Of a stretch of 35,396 bases of DNA, positions 31,161 to 35,396 are shown one piece after another. Source of the stretch: Bacteroidales bacterium (GTDB lineage: Bacteria; Bacteroidota; Bacteroidia; Bacteroidales; Paludibacteraceae); assembly GCA_012518275.1 (NCBI GenBank), contig JAAYSS010000050.1, forward strand, positions 1-35,396, read 5' to 3'. Position 1 is the first letter of the stretch, and each line of letters starts with the position of its first letter. Made by a program: the position numbers and the translations under genes. The notes beneath the pieces are model-generated. The model saw only the letters and a program-made list of their open reading frames with translations, had not been told where the DNA came from and made no database searches.

Positions 31161-32627
31161 ATGTCAACAATGTCAAGAAGAAAATTCCTTAAAACAGGTG
31201 CAGTTGCTGCAGCCGGTTTTACGGTGGTACCATCTTCGGTACTTGGACAACGGTTTGGAAAAGTATCTCCAAGTGATAAACTTAATATCGCCGGAGTAGG
31301 AGTAGGAGGCCGTGGATTTGCGGTGCTCAAAGGCTTAGAGAGCCAAAACATAGTAGCACTTTGTGATGTGGACTGGAAATATGCAGACAAAGCATTCAAA
31401 CATTTTCCAAAAGCAAAAAAATACTGGGATTACCGCAAAATGTACGATGAAATTGGGAAAAGTATTGACGCCGTGATGGTAGCAACTGCCGATCACACTC
31501 ATGCTTTGATTGCTGCTGACGCCATGACGATGAAAAAGCACGTATACTGCGAGAAACCACTTACTCATAGTGTTTATGAATCCAGATTGTTAACAAAATT
31601 GGCAGACAAATATAAAGTTGCTACCCAAATGGGAAATCAAGGTGCTTCTCGTGAAGGTGTCCGCCAAGTTATTGATTGGATTTGGGCTGGTGAAATTGGT
31701 GAAGTACGCAAGGTAGAAGTATTTACCGATCGTCCGATATGGCCACAAGGATTAAATGTGCCGAAAGAAGCACATCGAATTCCAAAAACGCTCAACTGGG
31801 ATTTATTTATCGGACCAGCTAAACACCGCCCTTTCAATGAAATTTATCACCCATGGAACTGGCGCGGATGGTGGGACTTCGGTACAGGCGCTCTCGGTGA
31901 TATGGCTTGCCACATGATGCACCCGATTTTCAAAGCACTAAAATTAGGTTATCCTTCAAAAGTTCAAGGTAACTCTACTTTGCTCTTGACCGACTGTGCA
32001 CCGTCTGCACAATCTGTAAAATACACTTTCCCGGCTCGTGACAATTTGCCTAAAGTAGCTATGCCTGAAGTGGAAGTTTATTGGTACGACGGTGGAATCC
32101 AACCGATGCGTCCGAAAGGAATGCCGGAAGGAAAAGACTTGAATGACTCAGGTGGTGGCGTAATTTTCCACGGAAGTAAAGACACGCTTATCTGTGGCTG
32201 CTACGGAGTTAGACCTTGGCTCCTTTCCGGAAGAAAACCAAACGTTCCGAAAACTCAGCGTGAAGTAACCGAATCTCACCAAATGGATTGGGTGCGTGCT
32301 TGCAAAGAAAATGCAGAAAACCGAATCGAAGGAACTTCACCATTCTCTGAAGCTGGTCCATTCAACGAAATGGTTGTTATGGGTGTGCTGGCGGTAAGAT
32401 TGCAAAGCCTGAATCAAGAACTTCATTGGGATGGTGAAAACATGCGCTTCACAAACATTCCAACAGGAGCAAAAATTAAAACCGTTATTGAAGATGGTTT
32501 CAAAATCACAGACGGACACCCAACATTCAATAAAACTTGGACTGACCCGGTAGATGCCAATGCTTTTGCAGAAGAACTCATTAAACATAATTATCGTACA
32601 GGCTGGAAATTACCGGCTATGCCGTAA
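31161..32627 (+). CDS. Tat-exported Gfo/Idh/MocA-family oxidoreductase
   Basis: The 488 residues start MSTMSRRKFLKTGAVAAAG, a canonical Tat signal (SRRKFLK then a hydrophobic stretch). The Rossmann part reads LNIAGVGVGGRGFAVLKGLE, DAVMVATADHTHALIAADAMTMKKHVYCEKPLTHSV, with the conserved EKP. The C-terminal domain carries HPWNWRGWWDFGTGALGDMACHMMHP, a signature shared with exported sugar dehydrogenases of Bacteroidota and Planctomycetes. Tat export would carry the folded, cofactor-loaded enzyme to the periplasm. The predicted role, by context, is reversible oxidation at C3 of a glycoside or the sugar it yields. Confidence 0.92.
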   Translation: MSTMSRRKFLKTGAVAAAGFTVVPSSVLGQRFGKVSPSDKLNIAGVGVGGRGFAVLKGLESQNIVALCDVDWKYADKAFKHFPKAKKYWDYRKMYDEIGKSIDAVMVATADHTHALIAADAMTMKKHVYCEKPLTHSVYESRLLTKLADKYKVATQMGNQGASREGVRQVIDWIWAGEIGEVRKVEVFTDRPIWPQGLNVPKEAHRIPKTLNWDLFIGPAKHRPFNEIYHPWNWRGWWDFGTGALGDMACHMMHPIFKALKLGYPSKVQGNSTLLLTDCAPSAQSVKYTFPARDNLPKVAMPEVEVYWYDGGIQPMRPKGMPEGKDLNDSGGGVIFHGSKDTLICGCYGVRPWLLSGRKPNVPKTQREVTESHQMDWVRACKENAENRIEGTSPFSEAGPFNEMVVMGVLAVRLQSLNQELHWDGENMRFTNIPTGAKIKTVIEDGFKITDGHPTFNKTWTDPVDANAFAEELIKHNYRTGWKLPAMP

Positions 32628-32655
32628 TGTAATTTATATAAATCATTTATTTATC

Positions 32656-33531
32656 ATGAAGAAAACAATTTTATTTTTAGGGTTTGTACTAATGGCAGCA
32701 TTGCTATTCCCCGCTTGCAACAAAGCGAAAAACACGGAAACAAAATCAGAAAACACAGAAACTATGAATGCTGAAGCGCCTCAGTATGCTACAATTGATA
32801 AACCCCAAGTAGATTTAGCGACTTTCAAAACAGATGCAGATGGTTATATTGAAATTTTTAACGGAAAAGATTTCACAGGCTGGCGTGGCTATGGAAAAGA
32901 CAGTATCCCCGGCAAATGGACTATTGAAGACGGCGCTATCAAATTCAACGGAACCGGTGGCGGAGAAGCACAAGATAGTGAAGGAGGAGACATCATTTTT
33001 GCCCACAAATTTAAAAACTTTGAACTTCTACTTGAATGGAAAGTTTCAAAAGGGGGGAACTCCGGCATTTTCTATTTAGCACAAGAAATTGAGACGACCG
33101 ATGAAAATGGGAATAAAAGATTAGAGCCTATTTATATTTCATCGCCTGAGTATCAAATTTTGGATAACGCAAACCACCCTGATGCACAGCTTGGTAAAGA
33201 TAATAACAGGCAATCCGCTTCTCTTTACGATATGATCCCTGCGGTTCCTCAAAACCAAAAACCATTCGGCGAATGGAACAAAGCTAAAATTATGGTTTAC
33301 AAAGGAACTGTTGTTCATGGTCAAAACAATGAGAATGTAGTGGAATACCATTTGTGGACTCCACAATGGACTGATATGCTGCAAGCCAGCAAATTCAGCC
33401 AAGAAAAATGGCCCCTTGCATTTGAATTGCTGAACAATTGTGGTGGTGCAGACCGAGAAGGTTACATCGGACTTCAAGATCACGGGGATGATGTTTGGTA
33501 CAGAAATATTAAAGTTAAAATTTTAGACTAA
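32656..33531 (+). CDS. DUF1080 (3-keto-glycoside hydrolase family) lipoprotein
   Basis: From ATG 32656 the product of 291 residues begins MKKTILFLGFVLMAALLFPAC, a lipoprotein signal. An earlier in-frame start at 32554 would overlap the previous gene and hide this signal. The DUF1080 fold (concanavalin-like sandwich) is shown by EIFNGKDFTGWRGYG, KWTIEDGAIKF, FELLLEWKVSKGGNSGIFY, SPEYQILD, SLYDMIPA and the closing GYIGLQDHGDDVWYRNIKVKI. Family members hydrolyse 3-keto-disaccharides or 3-keto-glycosides made by the partner dehydrogenases. It is 28 nt downstream of the Tat-exported oxidoreductase and has a terminator behind it. Confidence 0.93.
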   Translation: MKKTILFLGFVLMAALLFPACNKAKNTETKSENTETMNAEAPQYATIDKPQVDLATFKTDADGYIEIFNGKDFTGWRGYGKDSIPGKWTIEDGAIKFNGTGGGEAQDSEGGDIIFAHKFKNFELLLEWKVSKGGNSGIFYLAQEIETTDENGNKRLEPIYISSPEYQILDNANHPDAQLGKDNNRQSASLYDMIPAVPQNQKPFGEWNKAKIMVYKGTVVHGQNNENVVEYHLWTPQWTDMLQASKFSQEKWPLAFELLNNCGGADREGYIGLQDHGDDVWYRNIKVKILD

Positions 33532-33539
33532 TTTTTCCT

Positions 33540-33575
33540 AAAAAGGCATTTCTTGTTTGGGAATGCCTTTTTTTA
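33540..33575 (+). terminator. Intrinsic terminator between the DUF1080 gene and the TIM-barrel gene
   Basis: AAAAAGGCATT (from 33540) pairs with AATGCC followed by seven T, with the T-C/G-G inner pairs extending the stem. The T run ends near 33575 and the next ATG is at 33586, so there is little space for a promoter between them. Confidence 0.8.
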
Positions 33576-33585
33576 TAACTAAAAA

Positions 33586-34479
33586 ATGATAAAAAAAACA
33601 TCTTTTATTTTAATACTATTGTGTTTGTTTTCTATTAATATATTTTCTCAGAAAAAGAACACATCAATAATAAAGGGTAAAAAACCTATTTACCTTCAAC
33701 TTTATTCCGTTAGAGATGACATAAGAAAGGATTTCAAATCAACTATAACCGCCGTAGCCAAAGCCGGATACACCGGCATTGAAGCTGCCGGCTACAAGGA
33801 CGAAAAATTCTACGGACTTTCTCCGAATGAATTCAAAAAAGCCATAAACAGTGTCGGGATGGAAGTTTTATCCTCTCATACCGGAATCTCATTGGCTAAA
33901 GATGTGCAAAAAACCGATTGGGATGCTGTTTGGAAATGGTGGGATATGGCAATTGCTGCACATAAAGCTGCCGGTATGAAATACATCGTAAAGCCTTCGA
34001 TGCCTGTCCCGAAAACGTTGGCAGACTTGAAAGTTTATTGCGATTATTACAACAAAGTAGGCGAAAAATGCAACGATGCGGGATTAAAATTTGGTTATCA
34101 TAACCACGCTTTTGAATTTGAAAAAATTGAAGGCGAACTGATGTATGATTTCATGCTCAAAAACACAGACCCGACAAAAGTTTTTTTCCAAATGGATGTA
34201 TATTGGACTGTGATAGGTAAAAAAGGACCTGTTGACTATTTCAATGAATACCCCGGCAGGTTTGAAATGCTCCACATCAAAGACAACAAGGAACTCGGTC
34301 AGAGTGGCATGGTTGGATTTGATGCTATTTTCAAAAACACAGCAAAAGCCGGTGCAAAGTACATGGTTGTGGAAGTTGAAAGATACAACTACGAACCTTT
34401 AGAAAGCATTAAATTAAGCTATGATTATTTGAAGAGCAATCCATATTTTAAAGTCGGCAAAAACCGTTGTTCTAAATAA
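33586..34479 (+). CDS. Exported sugar phosphate isomerase/epimerase-like TIM barrel
   Basis: The 297-residue protein has a Sec signal peptide (MIKKTSFILILLCLFSINIFSQ) and then a xylose-isomerase-like (AP endonuclease 2) TIM barrel: IYLQLYSVRDDIRKDF, GYTGIEAAGY, VLSSHTGISLA, LKFGYHNHAFEFE, VFFQMDVYWTV, RFEMLHIKDN and KYMVVEVERY. The His/Glu/Asp residues of the metal site (YHNH, QMDVYW, HIKD, EVE) are present. Such proteins next to Gfo/Idh/MocA and DUF1080 genes probably act on keto-sugars by lyase or isomerase chemistry. The name is generic; the substrate is not a sugar phosphate if the protein is periplasmic. An intrinsic terminator follows. Confidence 0.9.
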   Translation: MIKKTSFILILLCLFSINIFSQKKNTSIIKGKKPIYLQLYSVRDDIRKDFKSTITAVAKAGYTGIEAAGYKDEKFYGLSPNEFKKAINSVGMEVLSSHTGISLAKDVQKTDWDAVWKWWDMAIAAHKAAGMKYIVKPSMPVPKTLADLKVYCDYYNKVGEKCNDAGLKFGYHNHAFEFEKIEGELMYDFMLKNTDPTKVFFQMDVYWTVIGKKGPVDYFNEYPGRFEMLHIKDNKELGQSGMVGFDAIFKNTAKAGAKYMVVEVERYNYEPLESIKLSYDYLKSNPYFKVGKNRCSK

Positions 34480-34513
34480 ATTATTTATATAAATAAACTT
34501 ACCCACTACAAAG

Positions 34514-34551
34514 AAAACCCTTTTAATCAGAATATTTTAAAAGGGTTTTTT
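34514..34551 (+). terminator. Terminator after the glycoside cluster
   Basis: AAAACCCTTTTAA (34514-34526) pairs with TTAAAAGGGTTTT (34537-34549), a 13-bp perfect stem with a T tail. It ends the cluster and, by symmetry, could also terminate porX transcripts coming from the right. Confidence 0.85.
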
Positions 34552-34721
34552 GTAAAAATCATCACGATTACCAATAAATGCGTAAGTGTTAAAACGAAAT
34601 GTTCATTTTATAGAACTCAGGCGCTTCATCCGATTCAAACATCTAATCCGCAATTCATTTGTTACACTAATCAACCATCTAATCACTTAACCAAAAACTC
34701 TTACCTGTGACAGCAGGCTTT

Positions 34722-35396
34722 TTACTTCGGTTCCATCGTTACCACCGGGATAATCATTTCTTCCATCGAAATTCCGCCGTGTTGGAACGTGTTTTTATAG
34801 TAACTCACGTAGTAATTAAAATTGTTCGGATAGGCAAAAAAATCGTCTTTCCCTGCAAAAATATACGCCGAACTCACATTCGGACTCGGAAGACCAACTT
34901 TTTCTGGTTGCAAGATTTCTAATACATCTTTCTTATTGTAACTCAAACTTTTACCTACCTTATAGCGTAAATTGGTATTTACATTTTTATCACCAATAAC
35001 TTTAATAGCGTTATTTACTTGAATGGTGCCATGGTCGGTAGTTACGATTACTTTACAGTCTCGTTGTGCAATGGCTTTGAAAAGGTCGTATGTGGCAGAA
35101 TGGCGAAACCACGACAGCGTAAGCGAACGGTAAGCTTTTTCATCGTTGGCAAGTTCGCGCATCATTTTGCTGTCCGTACGGGCATGTGAGAGCATATCAA
35201 TGAAATTCAGCACCACTACGTTCAAATCATTATTTTCCATCCGCGGAAGTTGGTCTATTACTTTTTGGCAATAACTGCTTTCAAAAACTTTATTGAATGA
35301 AAACGTGTGTTTTTTTCTGAAACGATCAAACTGCGTCTGCAATAAAGCTTCTTCGTGGATATTTTTCCCTTCTTCGTCCTCTTCTTCTACCCAGAG
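34722..35396 (-). CDS. porX: PorX-like type IX secretion response regulator, C-terminal PglZ part
   Basis: The gene enters from the right edge; 224 codons and the stop are visible. The sequence runs VEEEDEEGKNIHEEALLQTQFDRF, VVVLNFIDMLSHARTDSKMMREL, VIVTTDHGTIQVNNAIKV, RYKVGKSLSYN, YPNNFNYYVSYYKNTFQHGGISMEEMIIPVV, the PglZ domain ending of PorX. The DHG motif belongs to the alkaline-phosphatase-type metal site of PglZ. Full-length PorX is about 515 residues with an N-terminal receiver domain, which lies outside the window. PorX, with PorY and SigP, controls type IX secretion genes in Bacteroidota. An apparent TTG start at 35342 is only an internal codon. Confidence 0.9.
   Translation of the reverse strand, partial: LWVEEEDEEGKNIHEEALLQTQFDRFRKKHTFSFNKVFESSYCQKVIDQLPRMENNDLNVVVLNFIDMLSHARTDSKMMRELANDEKAYRSLTLSWFRHSATYDLFKAIAQRDCKVIVTTDHGTIQVNNAIKVIGDKNVNTNLRYKVGKSLSYNKKDVLEILQPEKVGLPSPNVSSAYIFAGKDDFFAYPNNFNYYVSYYKNTFQHGGISMEEMIIPVVTMEPK

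Noticed and set aside
32554-32655. Earlier in-frame ATG for the DUF1080 protein
   Set aside because: It overlaps the preceding oxidoreductase gene in another frame and hides a well-formed lipoprotein signal starting at 32656.
1-35396. CRISPR arrays, tRNA and rRNA genes
   Set aside because: Reading both strands I found no spaced repeat arrays, no cloverleaf-type sequences and no rRNA segments.

Overview
The window is about 35.4 kb of chromosome from a member of the Bacteroidota, most likely order Bacteroidales. The evidence is the repeated promoter -7 element TAnnTTTG upstream of many genes and the scarcity of Shine-Dalgarno sequences. The gene families point the same way: a PorX-type PglZ-domain regulator of type IX secretion, DUF4294, a Bacteroidota-type HU relative, Gfo/Idh/MocA plus DUF1080 clusters, and the PASTA-rluD-ddl and M23/alaS neighbourhoods. 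I cannot resolve the genus. I see no rRNA, tRNA or CRISPR array.

Positions 1-5230 are accessory DNA. A partial Nim-like flavin/PNPOx-fold gene leaves the left edge. A short, well-delimited transcription unit (promoter, about 70 nt, strong terminator) looks like a small RNA. Then come a decayed IS982-family element, a decayed REP-associated tyrosine transposase (RAYT) carrying a 30-bp REP-like palindrome inside its reading frame, and two fragments resembling the start of a type I restriction HsdR subunit on either side of that RAYT. Next to them is an intact AT-rich two-gene operon: a small membrane-anchored protein, then a 661-residue fusion of a GHKL (Hsp90/MutL/MORC-like) ATPase with a C-terminal Shedu/PD-(D/E)xK nuclease domain. 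This operon is the best candidate for a poorly described defence system.

Positions 5235-19626 are mostly housekeeping: an HU relative, a DUF937-TM-OmpA protein, a cupin lipoprotein, rtcB, an M23 peptidase divergent from alaS, vanZ-like/dprA divergent from an M48 lipoprotein, and a leftward five-gene set lpxK-PNP-DUF3267-pdxH-ridA. Positions 19863-28622 hold a rightward envelope set (PASTA protein, rluD, ddl, polyprenyl diphosphate synthase), a conserved protein of unknown function, DUF4294, and an outer-membrane pair (a barrel protein and a helix-hairpin-helix/barrel protein).

Positions 28827-34551 hold a probable oxidative glycoside-processing cluster: DoxX, two Gfo/Idh/MocA oxidoreductases (one with a canonical Tat signal), a DUF1080 (3-keto-glycoside hydrolase family) lipoprotein and a sugar-phosphate-isomerase-type TIM barrel with a signal peptide. 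Most of its enzymes appear to be exported. The right edge cuts through porX on the minus strand.
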